Shown here piece by piece: positions 53,801-64,000 of a stretch of DNA of 64,000 nt. A program made the position numbers and the translations under genes. Origin of the DNA: Sporothrix humicola (lineage: Eukaryota > Ascomycota > Sordariomycetes > Ophiostomatales > Ophiostomataceae). Numbering within the stretch: position 1 is the stretch's first letter; each line of letters opens with the position of its first letter. A model generated the notes under the pieces. That model searched no databases. It was not told the DNA's origin and saw only the letters and a program-made list of their open reading frames with translations. The DNA lies in the NCBI GenBank assembly GCA_021396245.1, contig WNYE01000064.1, positions 124,001-188,000 on the forward strand, in the 5' to 3' direction.

Positions 53801-54998
53801 ACAGATTTCTACAGACCTTGCCTTTCCTCCATCATTATCTTCGTCCTTCATCTTTTCTCGGTCTCGCTTTTCCCTGCACGGCAGAGCGCTGCCGTTGTTT
53901 CATGAATTTGAATACAGGACCAGATGGGACTTGGCCCAGGCGACCCTTGCAATCGTGCAGGTCAAAGTCTGTACTTTGCCTGCCAGATTAGAGATTCTGC
54001 CTGCTGCCATACCATACACTCAAAATGCCACGAGGCATCGGTGCGCCCTGTGCAAACCCTGTCGCCCTGTCCCTTGTTTCTCTTCCCTCTCTTCTCAGGC
54101 TGGACAAGGCACCAGGGCCTGACCGCAGGGGTGCACGATTGGGCATTGGGCTGGCTGGGCCAGCGACCGACGACCGGATGAGTGAAGGGAAAGGCCTCAA
54201 ACCCTCATGTTCTGGAATGAAAGTGGACATGACGGCGAATGGTGCGACATTGAACGTGAGATGTCAGCTGCGGGATGTATTACGTCGTAGATATTTTGAC
54301 ATTTGACCGAAACCTAAGCCTGACAAGAAACAAACTTATAGGAAGAAGGGAACAATGTGAAAGATGTCAGTCGACAGGAGCGCACAGTCCATGTTGGAAC
54401 AAAATGGAGAAGAATGGCTCAATGGCACAATGGCACGGATTGGCACAAAACGGTTGCCCACGATTCGTTCCGTGTTTCAGCCCTGTAAACAGCCGGCGAC
54501 ACCTTCGTTTCAAAAACCTGCAGACACACGTTGTTGCGTTCCTTTCTGCAATTGTACTGAGTAAGGTACGGAGATGCACTTTCGTCATTGGGGGACACAA
54601 GAGTGCCGAGTGGAGCGGGGTGTCATGGGCCTCTTTGTCCATGCCAGCCATCTCTGCTTGTCAGACTGCGGCGGCACTCCGGCGACGGGCGGCCTTTGAA
54701 CCTTGCTCTGCTCTTCGGACAACATAAGCCACGAATCGGGAGGCTCTCCGGCCTTTTGACGGCGTTTGTCGGTCCACTCGGCGTCGTTTCACTGGTTACA
54801 AATTATTAAAGAGGTTTCTCTTCTTCTTGTTTGGTCTTGGTATTCTTTTTTTTTATTTCATGAACGTGGGAGGTTTCCTCTACCCAATTGCATACATAAA
54901 AAAATCTCGGGATATAGAAAAATAGATGGTAAAGATCGAGCCGTTCACAAACGCAATTTTTGGGGGGAATCGGAAAAAAACGCTCTCGCGAATTGCAC
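50832..54998. other. Very long intergenic/leader region
   Basis: 4.2 kb without a supportable gene. 50850-52950 is strikingly purine-rich on the + strand (pyrimidine-rich on the coding strand of the kelch gene), giving many low-complexity frames. It may be an extended 5' leader or promoter. 53450-54800 is mixed sequence, with nothing recognised. Confidence 0.55.
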
Positions 54999-55870
54999 TT
55001 AAGCGGCCGAGGTCTTGTCCTTGGGCAGCGGGGTGAAGCGCAGGTAGGGCTTGACGATGCGGACCTCGGGGAACAGGACCTTGGCGTCCTCGGTCTTGAC
55101 GCTGGGGTGGACAATGACGTCGTCACCGGGGACCCAGTTGATGGGGGTGGTGACCTTGTTCTTGTCGCCGGTCTGCAGGGAGTCGACGATGCGCAGGACC
55201 TCGGCGGAGTTGCGGCCGGTCGAGGCGGGGTAGGCGAGCAGGGTGCGGATGGTCTTCTTGGGGTCAATGACGAAGACGGAGCGGATGGTAAAGGCAATGC
55301 CCTTGGAATCGACGTTGGTGGTGTCCTGGTAGTCGAGCATGTCGTACAGGTAGGCGACCTTGCGCTCCTTGTCGGCAATGATGGGGAAGTTGACGAGCGA
55401 GCCGGTGACCTCGTCAATGTCCTTGATCCAGCCCTCGTGCGAGCCCAGGGTGTTAGCGGACAGGCCAATCAGCTTGACGCCGCGCTTGGTGAACTCGGGC
55501 TCGAGGCGGGCGAACTCGCCGAGCTCCGTGGTGCACACGGGCGTGTAGTCCTCGGGGTGCGAGAACAGGACGACCCAGTTGTCGCCAATGAACTCGTGGA
55601 AGTCGATGGGGCCCTTGGTGGTGTCGGCCTTGAAGTTGGGGGCGATGGTGCCCAGGCGGATGCTGGGGAGGGTGTTAGCAGTGGGTTCTGTGGTTCTGGT
55701 GCACGGCGGCACACTCCGGAGCTCGAATGTTCCCCGGCGTGGTCCGACTTGGTCCGATTTGGCCGGCTTGTAAGGGCCAGCTCAAAACACAGCTAAAAGC
55801 TGCCTCGGATTACCGTTTGTCAGCAGCCGTTCTCAGTCTGTACTTACGGTGCGGGTCTCTCCTCAGCCAT
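54999..55870 (-). CDS. 1-Cys peroxiredoxin (Prx6 type)
   Basis: Exons 55848-55870 and 54999-55662 join over a 185-bp intron (GTAAGT..CTGCTAAC..CCCCAG, phase 2), giving 228 residues starting MAEERPAPIRLGTIAPNF. The catalytic motif is HPEDYTPVCTTELGEFA with peroxidatic Cys51. Further family text is GLSANTLGSHEGWIKDI, FPIIADKERKVAYLYDML and RSVFVIDPKKTIRTLLAYP, and the C-terminal extension has NWVPGDDVIVHPSV and PYLRFTPLP. It reduces hydrogen peroxide and lipid peroxides, probably in cytosol or mitochondria. The tiny first exon and long intron are common in this fungal gene. C-terminus KTSAA. Confidence 0.95.
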
Positions 55871-58533
55871 TGTGAAGGTTGTGTGTGGTTCTTGGGTAAA
55901 AGGGTTTGTGAAGAAGATGCGGTTAAGATGGGTGAGAATTGATGTCAGTGGGGAAGAAGAGAAGAGAAAAGGAGAAGAAAGAAAAGAGAGAAGAAGAGGG
56001 GAGGAAAAGGAAGCTTCAACTTTTGCAAGCCGGTTGGGCGGCGCGCCTTCTACTTTAAATAGCTGGTCTTCAAGGTTTACCACTAGCAGAAGTAGCAAGC
56101 TGGGAAGGAGCAAAGAAAAAGGGAGGGAGAAAAAGGGTCGTCCGACTACGGTCCAGCCGGCGCCCCGTTTTCGTTATTTTTTCGTAGTTGCTCTCTCGTT
56201 TCTTTGGTCTTTTTCTGTTGTTCTTTCTTCTAATTCTCACTCTGCACACCCCTCTCTGCGTCCTGCTCAGTAGCAACTTACGACAAGTGAGCCTGCACAG
56301 CAGACGAGACTTGGAAAAATCGGGATTTGGCTAATGGATCACGCCTTCCCTCCCTAACGTGCGATGCCTGCGATCATCTTCTCTGGCCGTCTCCGTCGCA
56401 GTTGGATCTGGGTCCCTCTTGCCTCTTTCGTCTTCTCTGGGCATTATGTTCATTGCGCTTTGCACCTTCCCCCCGCCCACGCCCCTCCATCTCCAACCAC
56501 GTCGTTCCTGCCTGCGCAACCATGCATCATCCCACGCGTTCGCATGTGCTCTTTCCAGTTGGAGTTCAGCGGAGCTTCCTTCTTGTAAAAGAGCAGCTTT
56601 CGTGTCTCTATTTTCCAACATGTAAATTCTCTGGACAGAAGGAACTGTCGCGCAGCTCCTTCTCCCAGTTTCTAAGTCCCCAGATGTTTGCTCGCCGATC
56701 TGGAAGGCAGGAGCGTTGCTGCGCAGCCCAGACCATACGTCGACTTACACGACAGAGCTTAGCTCCATAACGCCAAACACTTTTTTCTTCCCTCTCCTGC
56801 GCACGCGTGCAATTTCACGCCCCCGCCAACCTTGCTTTTGCAGCTTCTCTGCGCTTCTCACTGCCATTCTCAGGCTTTGAGACTCGCCTTGCACCATCCA
56901 ATGCACCCCGCACTAGCCCCTCTTGCGGCCTAGTACGGTATCGCGCAATCGTTCAGTTCAGTGATTGGCTCTTGGTAGCTGCTCTGCTGGGGTCGCGGGC
57001 AATTATGTCATTTGGGCGGCGGCTTTCATGGGCATGCTCTGGAGCTCGCAGCAATCGTCCAATTGTCGAGTCGTCACGGCGCGGCCTTTGTCGAGGCGCG
57101 GGTGTCGGGCGGCCGCCAAGCGCAGAGAAGAAGGGACCCAGCCGCATTTTGGGGCATCGCAACACACGCGGCCAGACGGCTGTCGTTGTCGTCTTATTTG
57201 ACGCTCCCCTGACACCTTTTTCTTCTCGCCTTCTTTTTCACGGACCGCACCATGGGCTGACCTGGTTCTGGTCTGGCCTTGTCGCCCCTCTTTCGTCTTT
57301 CTCGAAAGGGCCTTGCAGGTTTGTATGGTTTTATTTTATTTTCATGCCAACTAATCAGGATGCTTGGAAATCAAAGAGTTGATACGAGTCGTCTCATTTC
57401 GAGGCATAATGCAAGGCCAAGGAAAATGAACGACGACCCAAGCTGTCGGCGAGCGTCCATTTGGGACATTCTGCTGAATAAACTGTCCGCAATGGAGAGG
57501 AGCAATAAAACCCTCCGTGATGTTCAACTTCACTTCCATTTCTTGAGATCATATTCACAAACGCGGCTACCGGTCAATATTGACTGTCATCTTCCGTTTT
57601 AACTGCCGCCGAACATCGCAAAAGTGCCGCTCTGGTTGCTCGTTTAATCTTGCTCCATGGAGATGCCATGACCGTCTGACAGGCCGTCGAGGCTGACGCT
57701 GAAAAAAAAACAGAGCTAAATAACTAAATACCGTTCAAACGCCAGACAGAGACTAGACGACAAATATGTAGTGGACAAGAACTCATTATAAGTCGGCGAA
57801 CCTGCCAAACATTTTGGCTTGACCGGAATAGGTATCGCCGAGTCCCTGTTCCTGGTGAAAAACAGCCCCCAGCTCATATTGAGCTTACACCATGCATCTT
57901 ACACGCTTCGGCGATGTAGCATTCAGTAAATAAACGAGACGAGACGACGCAAGACAACGCAATCGCCTTTCCATCCTCTCTCCTTATAGGGCGAAGGTCC
58001 AGGAAATGCAAAAATCGACTGTGAGATCAGATACCGAAAACGTAGAGCCAAGCACTTTAAAAAGTGTGGTGAGAAAGTGAGAAATTAACTGTAGGTATTG
58101 CGGATTGGGTGCCAGAGACGAGTCCCCGGTAAAATAAAGAGTAAAAAGTAACTTATATACATCAAAAGTACTAAAGGGCGTGTAAGAGGAAAAGCGGGAG
58201 AAATGACAAAAAAAGGTAAAGAGGATGCATAAGAGAGGCAAGAGGAGGCCGGCGGCGGGCTGTCTCTAGGGTATGTGCCCAGGCCGTCCATACAAATAGG
58301 AAAAGTTTGGCCATCTCATCATAAGAATAATCGAAAAATCGAAAACAGAAAAATAGTGCCACAACCGTGCAGCTAAATGCCGTCTGCCAGAAAGGCCCAG
58401 ACGGGCGGTGGAAGGTAGGGTAGCATCCACATATGCAAGATAACAAAACAATAGGAAACAACGGGACGGCAGGCAAAGGTCAATAATTTTGCCAACCATC
58501 AAACATTAATCAATCAACAACCACCTTCCCCGC
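55871..58533. other. Divergent/convergent intergenic region
   Basis: 2.7 kb. C/T-rich frames around 56300-57400 look like promoter-type composition, not genes. 57690-58500 is AT-rich, likely the 3' region of the acyl-CoA synthetase. No gene supported. Confidence 0.55.
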
Positions 58534-58877
58534 CTACAGCTTCACCTGGCCCGCCTCGAGACTCTTCCAGTCGGCAGGGCCAAAAGGCACGTATGCACCG
58601 TTCTTGAGCCAGAACACAGCGTCGGTGCCCACCTTGGCAGGATTCGAACAACCACCTTCCCCGCCTACAGCTTCACCTGGCCCGCCTCGAGACTCTTCCA
58701 GTCGGCAGGGCCAAAAGGCACGTANNNNNNNNNNNNNNNNNNNNNNNNNNNNNNNNNNNNNNNNNNNNNNNNNNNNNNNNNNNNNNNNNNNNNNNNNNNN
58801 NNNNNNNNNNNNNNNNNNNNCGTATGCACCGTTCTTGAGCCAGAACACAGCGTCGGTGCCCACCTTGGCAGGATTCG
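58516..58877. repeat. False duplication flanking an assembly gap
   Basis: 58516-58593 is repeated exactly at 58647-58724, and 58590-58646 is repeated exactly at 58821-58877, with the N run between. Both blocks are the 3' coding end of the acyl-CoA synthetase. Exact identity next to N is the usual sign of overlapping contig ends not merged. Confidence 0.85.
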
Positions 58878-60746
58878 CGCCCTCCTCGCGCAGCACATGC
58901 TTCTGCTGCTTGTTCGTGCCCGTCGTGTGCTCGGACGAGTCCTGGACGATGCGCAGGAACAGTGGCTGGGCGTATCGCGGCAGGCCCTTTTCAATGTGCG
59001 TGATCAGGCTCTGCAAGAACTCGGGCGACGGCGGCGTGCGCAAGACCAGAGCGACACAGCCGGCGCGGCCGTCGTGACTAGGCACGGCAATGCCGTAGAC
59101 ATTGGCCTCGAGGACGTCGGGGTGTAGGCCGACGACGTGCGCGACTTCGGTCGTGGACACGTTCTCCGACTTCCAGCGGAAAGTGTCCCCGATACGGTCG
59201 TGGAAGTAGGTGCGGCCCTCGTTGTCGCGCAGCATGACGTCACCCGTGCGGAACCAGGCGTCGCCCTTGCGGAAGACGTTGCGCATGATCTTGGATTCGG
59301 TGGCCTTTTTGTTGCCATAGTAGCCCTGGAAGCGCTCTTCAATGTTGGTCTCAGGCAGACGGAAGATAAGCTCGCCCGGTTCGCCGCGATTGCAGCGCCG
59401 GCACATGCCCGTCTCCGGGTCGCGCGCGGGGCTCTCCGTGGCCCAATCCATTGCGACATACGCAACGTTGATGCCCACAGCGAGCTCGTACAGCCAACCA
59501 TTGCGGCCCACAGCGCCCATGGTGAAGTCGTTCCGCGACAGGTTGAACGTCGCGAGGGTACCCTCGGTGGCGCCATAAAATTCGGCAATCGTCTCGATAC
59601 CGAACCGCGTCTTGAACCGGTTCCACACGTCTGGCCGCAGACCGTTGCCGAGCGCGACGCGCACGTTGTGCTTCTGGTCCAGGTCCTCGTGGGTAACAGG
59701 GTCGATTTGTGGCGGCGCAGCCAACAGGTACCGGCAGGTCTCGCCGACGTATTGGATGGCGGTCGCATTGAACTTGCGAACGTCCGGCCAGAACGTCTTG
59801 TTGGAGAACCGCTGTCCCAGGGCCATGGTCGTTCCGGAATACAGGACAGGTGACAGACAGAAGAGGCACGCTGACGAGTGGTACAGCGGCATACACTGAT
59901 GGGGTTAGTATTTCATTTAACCCTATTTCTACTTTCTTCTCGGGTGTCACGAGAACTTACTGTGTAGTAGATGTCGTCCTTCTTGATTCCCATCCAGCGG
60001 AAGGCAAAGTTGCCTGTGGCAATCATCTTGGCCCACGACACGACGGCGGCCTTGGGCAGACCGGTAGTGCCGGACGTGAAGATGAGAATGGCGGTCCCCT
60101 CCTTCTTCTCATCGTACCGCTGCGAGTCAGGATACCGCTTAGGTGTTGTGCCATCAGCTTGTGACTTGACGAGTTCCGAGAAGACCTCGATGCGCGCACC
60201 GGGCAGAGCCTCGCGCAGCTCGGGCGTGATTGCCTCGACGACTTCAGGGTCAACCAGCATAAGCTTGGCCTTGGCCGTCTTGATACAATGGATCAGGGCC
60301 TGGTCACGCAGGTTGTAGTTGATGAAGGCGGGCTTGGCGCCAATGGACCAGAGGCCGAGCCACAGGAAAATGAACGTGTCAGAGTTCATAAAGTCGAGGG
60401 CCACCACGTCGTCCTTCTCGACGCCCATTGTCTCCTTCCACCAGTGGCCGTAGCGCAGGGCCTTGTCGTAGACCTCGGCATAAGTGTATGAGTTGTCGCC
60501 AAACAGAATGAATGGGTGGTTTGCCGTGGCGGATGACAGTGCGTTCTCCTCGAGCTTGTAGAAGATGCTCATGGTACCCTTGCGCCGCCGCAGTGCCATA
60601 GTGACGAGAGCTGGGAGGACCGATTTTATCAGGAGGAAATCGTACCAAAACGAAGACCGCGCATTGAGGTAGGCGAGGCCGGCAGCCGCCGCCGGCACTG
60701 ATACCGCGAGAGGAACTGTTGGAGGGGTGGTTGTGGTGGTCAGCAT
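58534..60746 (-). CDS. FAT1: Very-long-chain acyl-CoA synthetase / fatty acid transporter (Fat1-type)
   Basis: Exon 1 59961-60746 and exon 2 to the stop at 58534, joined over a 65-bp intron (GTAAGT..ACTAAC..CATCAG, phase 0). Hydrophobic N-terminus, then YAEVYDKALRYGHWW and the ATP/AMP signature ILIFTSGTTGLPKAAVVSW. Exon 2 begins CMPLYHSSA and carries FYGATEGT, FRTGDVMLRD and DRIGDTFRWKSENVSTTEV, all family hallmarks. It activates long and very long fatty acids with CoA and aids their import, at membranes or peroxisomes. The end of exon 2 is disturbed: 58647-58877 (231 bp including the N run) looks inserted by assembly. Without it the product is about 638 residues ending SLEAGQVKL. Confidence 0.9.
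58725..58820. other. Assembly gap (96 N)
   Basis: Run of 96 N inside the last exon of the acyl-CoA synthetase gene. Confidence 0.99.
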
Positions 60747-63403
60747 GTCAGCACCAAAAGTGGGATGGAAGGATCGCAGGGTCGTCCCGTCTTACGGGCA
60801 TATGAAATGCCGTGCCTGGCGCATAATGTCGTCACGTACCTGGCATCTTGAGAAAAAGCAAAAGGTCGAAATATGTGGCGTCTTGCGTGTCTTGCACGAA
60901 AAAAAGGCTCAACTTTGCTGCTTAAGTATTGCGTAGCTAAGCTTGTCAAAGACGCGGATTATCGCTTAGCAAAGGAGCCTTCGGGACTGCTCTCTTGCGA
61001 TTGGGATCGCGGGTCTGAGGCAGGTGCCGCAAGGGGTGGAAAGAAACGGCCAGAGAAACTGAAGAAGAAAAGAGACACAAAAGGCCAAAATTGGAAAAAG
61101 TGCCCCGGGCACTCTTTGTGTACACCTTTGTGGCGCCTGAGAGTGAGGTCTTGCTTGTCGGCAGCGGAAGCGGGAAGGATGCGTGGTCCGAGATACAGCT
61201 TGCTGCAGGTCGGTGCAACCGCTGGGTCGTTATTCAGGAACTCGAACGAGGAAAGCGATTCGGGCGAGAAAGCTTGTTTATCAAACGGCGAAAGTGGCCG
61301 TTTTTGTTTCTTGAAGAACGTTCTTGTGCTGGAAATTTGTGGAAGCTCTCTGTGGAAGCTGTTGTGGGTCGGCAGTCGATTGCGATGGCTCCCTGCGTCC
61401 CTGGCGTTTGGCGTATCGTGCTGGGAGCAATCTCCTTCGCTCTGCAGAACACAGAAAAGAAAAGACGCCCAGGAGAACAAGAAATGGTGTGGTCGCACAA
61501 ACGCCTCTCTCCTTAAGATGAAAGCTTGGGATAACACCGACGATGTTGGGACGACGGCAGTAATAAAAAAAGGGATCGAGATAGAGGATGCTTAAAAAAG
61601 AAAATATCGAGTAGGATCGAGAGAGGAGTCTTCCAGAAAACGAAACGAAGAACCGAAGGAAGCACAAAAGAAACGCAACACAAGAAAATCCCAGCAGCTG
61701 GGCTCGGCCTGGGAATATGAAGGAAGGTGAAGAACAGCAAGAAAGGGCAATGGACGAGCTCCGTTCACAAGCCAGGGGGGTGGTTTGGGCACTAGGAAAT
61801 GTTGCCTCGTTGCGTTGCTCGCAGCTCTTTCCCAGCCTGGCGGGCGTGGATGGGCTCGTCTCGAAGTGGGTATCTTGCGAGGCGTGTGCGGGATGTGTCC
61901 GAAGAGTGCTAAAACGTGCGAGGCGTGCGTTGTGGTCGTGCCTGTTTGGCCTCTTTGGCAGAATCAGATGGGTTTAGACTTTCATCTGCAGGTGCAACTG
62001 GCGCAGCCTCGGCATCTCTTTCGAACTTTGACCAGGGACTGGCGGTGTTAGCAGATAACCAGGATTGGCTGGTGCTAGCGAGTTTAGTGCTGTTCAGTCT
62101 TGTCCGCAACTCTCACACCAATCTTGTTGGTCTCGTTTTCTTTCTTCTGATCGGAGAGTGCGGGGAAGGGAATGTCGATAGGGTTCTTAGTCGATGTTTG
62201 CCCGCAATCCCAAGTCTTGGTTCCGCCTGGGCAGGCTCGCCAAAACGAGTCGGGGTTCGGGGGGACACGAGCGAGGAGTAAGCTGCCGTTTTCCGTCTAG
62301 TAGGCGGACGAAGGCAGCATTGAGGAGTAAGGGATCTAGGTAAATGACACGAGGAAAAGAGGGCAAAGCCGATGAGGAGTCAATAGAGGTGCTCGCAAGT
62401 TAGGGAACGGGCGGTGACGGCGGTCGGAAGAGGCGGAGACGGCGCGAAAAGAAAAAAAAAAGCAGCAAAACGATGTACACAGATGTGAAGTTGAAAAACA
62501 GCGGATCCGGGCAAAAAAAACAGGGTGTGCAAGACCAACGGGGCAACCTGGCTGGCTGGCTGTCTGTACGAATATGGAAAGAGCATGACCCCCAACAGCA
62601 TGGCAAGAACGACCCAAACGAAAACGACAAAATTGGGAAGCTACGACTGGTCGGAACTGTTCCTAGCGAGCACCGACTTGGAAATGGAAACATAGCCTGT
62701 GGCCTGTCTTCACGTGCGATATGCGCTTCCCTTTCCGGATTGAGATGTTCAGCCAATACCGGTCGCTCCTACCACAATTGGACTACGACTAATACATGGG
62801 CATCGAAGACCATCGCAGATGGAGATGACGTTTCATTGGCGAGAGGCGCATGAAGCTTTCGCTGCTTCCATCCCGTCTTCTATTTACAGGGGGCTGTCAG
62901 GGTGTGTGGTACAGTTGGATGTAGTGTTCCAATACCCTGGGCTTGATTGTGTGCAATTCGCTTGTAATTGAAGGCGTTCGACGGGTGCTCGACAGGCGCT
63001 GTGCCGCGTCGCTTAGAGCCTCTTTTTTCCAGCAGAAATACCAATTACAGGTTACAGATTATTGCGATTGCTTTTATGAGCTGTAACCTGGTTTGGGAAG
63101 ATCGTGGCGCGCATAATGTAGTATTTCTCCAGGTGCTTATTAGAAGAGTCGGGGCACGGCGGCAGGCTCGTTATCTCTTATCAGAGTTTTGCGCTAGTCC
63201 GCTTTAGGAATGGATGGTCCCCAGCTTTCCCCTGAACGAGCTCGCGACCGTGAACTGTTCTTTTGGCGTTTCCAGATGACAGTGGCACGTCTCCGTCTCT
63301 GCTCGATCTGCCCGCCACGCCAAGGCACGCATTCGACGACGCGTGTTCTCTGACATTTTTGCTCCGACACACACATCGACACCCTGCAGGTGCTCGTGCC
63401 GGT
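60747..63403. other. Divergent intergenic region
   Basis: 2.65 kb between the acyl-CoA synthetase (-) and PIG-S (+). Overlapping frames at 60870-62280 are not protein-like. Contains a 10-bp-arm inverted repeat at 63048-63090. Confidence 0.55.
63048..63090. other. Inverted repeat with 10-bp perfect arms
   Basis: CAGGTTACAG (63048-63057) and CTGTAACCTG (63081-63090) are perfect reverse complements with a 23-nt AT-rich spacer, 314 bp upstream of the PIG-S ATG. Either a hairpin or a pair of sites for a dimeric factor. Confidence 0.7.
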
Positions 63404-64000
63404 ATGGCACCTCGCAAATCCGCCGATGCCGCGGTGACGGCGAAAGAAAGCGCGACAGAGTCAATACCAGAGACATCTACCACGACAAAAGCAACACCAT
63501 CCGACGATGCCTCCTCCTCTTCCCCCTCCTCTCCGACAGAACAAAAGCAGCCTCCACCAGAAAAGCCAGCCGACATCCGGAGGCGAGGTGCAGTCATTCT
63601 GTCTTTCTGGCTGATTGTCGCGCTGCTGGGACTGCCAATATGGTGGTACACGACAACCATCTACCGGGCGAACCTGCCGCTCGACGACATGATGGAGTGG
63701 GCCGACGGCAAGGCGTGCCGGCCAGTGTTCCCGCTGCGGATATCGATTCAGGCCAGCTCGCTGCAGGAGGCGGAGGCGAACCATTTCCTGCGGTTGACGC
63801 AGCACGCCCTCGACGACCTTAACGACTTTTCGGGGCACCACCTGCGGCTGGAGCTGTCCCCCACAAGCCAGGACGACGCCGAGAGCAGCAGCACGACGAG
63901 TGCGACCACTCCCTCGCCGAGTGGCGCCCCGCACGAAGACGTGGCCCTGACGATCCGCCTTACACCAGGTGACGCCTCGACGGCATCGCTTCACCCGTCT
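63404..64000 (+). CDS. GPI17: GPI transamidase subunit PIG-S (Gpi17), 5' part only
   Basis: 199 codons from the ATG at 63404 to the window end. A Ser/Thr/Pro/Glu-rich cytosolic N-terminus (~57 residues) is followed by RRRGAVILSFWLIVALLGLPIWWYT, the first membrane helix. After it come TTIYRANLPLDDMMEWA and CRPVFPLRISIQ at the start of the lumenal domain, all typical of PIG-S/Gpi17. The protein is a subunit of the endoplasmic reticulum complex that attaches GPI anchors to proteins. Pro/Ser/Thr-rich insert near residues 165-185. No intron in the visible part; the C-terminal helix is outside the window. Confidence 0.9.
   Translation, partial: MAPRKSADAAVTAKESATESIPETSTTTKATPSDDASSSSPSSPTEQKQPPPEKPADIRRRGAVILSFWLIVALLGLPIWWYTTTIYRANLPLDDMMEWADGKACRPVFPLRISIQASSLQEAEANHFLRLTQHALDDLNDFSGHHLRLELSPTSQDDAESSSTTSATTPSPSGAPHEDVALTIRLTPGDASTASLHPS

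Noticed and set aside
60873..61595. 240-codon + frame upstream of the acyl-CoA synthetase
   Set aside because: No conserved segments, Cys/Lys/Arg scatter, overlaps equally long frames on both strands.
1..64000. tRNA, rRNA, CRISPR or bacterial-type operon signals
   Set aside because: Looked for TTCGA-containing tRNA arms and regular spacer arrays; none formed a credible structure, and the window is fungal.

Overview
This is a nuclear chromosome window from a filamentous ascomycete (Pezizomycotina, most likely a Sordariomycete). The basis is: short 50-80 bp introns with GT..AG ends and CTAAC/CTGAC branch sites; C/T-rich promoters and TATA boxes upstream of single genes; typical mould families (HET domain, Tri12-type MFS, GH2 beta-mannosidase, secreted SurE phosphatase, PAF-acetylhydrolase, PIG-S); and a repeat copy showing C:G to T:A decay of the repeat-induced point mutation (RIP) type. 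I cannot name the species. No tRNA, rRNA or CRISPR was found. Genes are single transcription units, not operons.

Layout. 1-1.4 kb: 3' truncated amino-acid transporter (-). 1.4-5.7 kb: non-coding, with an assembly gap inside a diverged duplication. 5.7-8.9 kb: secreted PAF-acetylhydrolase-like esterase (+), convergent with a polyglutamine membrane protein (-). 10.6-17.6 kb: three + genes (Tri12-type MFS transporter, GPI-anchored SurE-type phosphatase, alpha/beta hydrolase). 18.1-21.6 kb: patatin-type triacylglycerol lipase (-). 23.2-25.1 kb: two back-to-back LINE (non-LTR retrotransposon) insertions bounded by three copies of one 11-bp target-site repeat; the longer copy is RIP-mutated. 25.3-30 kb: class I methyltransferase (-), a broken Dal5-type MFS transporter (-) and a PQ-motif membrane protein (-). 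30.9-34 kb: a tiny Cys-rich reading frame split by a stop codon, an orphan gene (+), and three decaying copies of an unknown small module (-). 34.5-37.5 kb: HET-domain gene (-). 39.3-44.2 kb: Arg-rich small protein (+), beta-mannosidase (+) and a Cys/His-rich secreted peptide (-). 44.8-45.0 kb: 9-bp minisatellite between inverted repeats. 47.5-50.8 kb: kelch/BTB protein (-). 55-55.9 kb: 1-Cys peroxiredoxin (-). 58.5-60.7 kb: very-long-chain acyl-CoA synthetase (-), its 3' end disturbed by an assembly artefact around a run of N. 63.4 kb to the end: GPI transamidase subunit PIG-S (+), truncated.

Functions cluster loosely around lipid handling (esterase, TAG lipase, acyl-CoA synthetase, hydrolase) and secretion/cell surface, but nothing indicates a dedicated gene cluster. 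The least ordinary content is the stacked LINE insertion, the degenerating module array beside the HET gene, the Cys/His-rich secreted peptide and the interrupted mini-gene.
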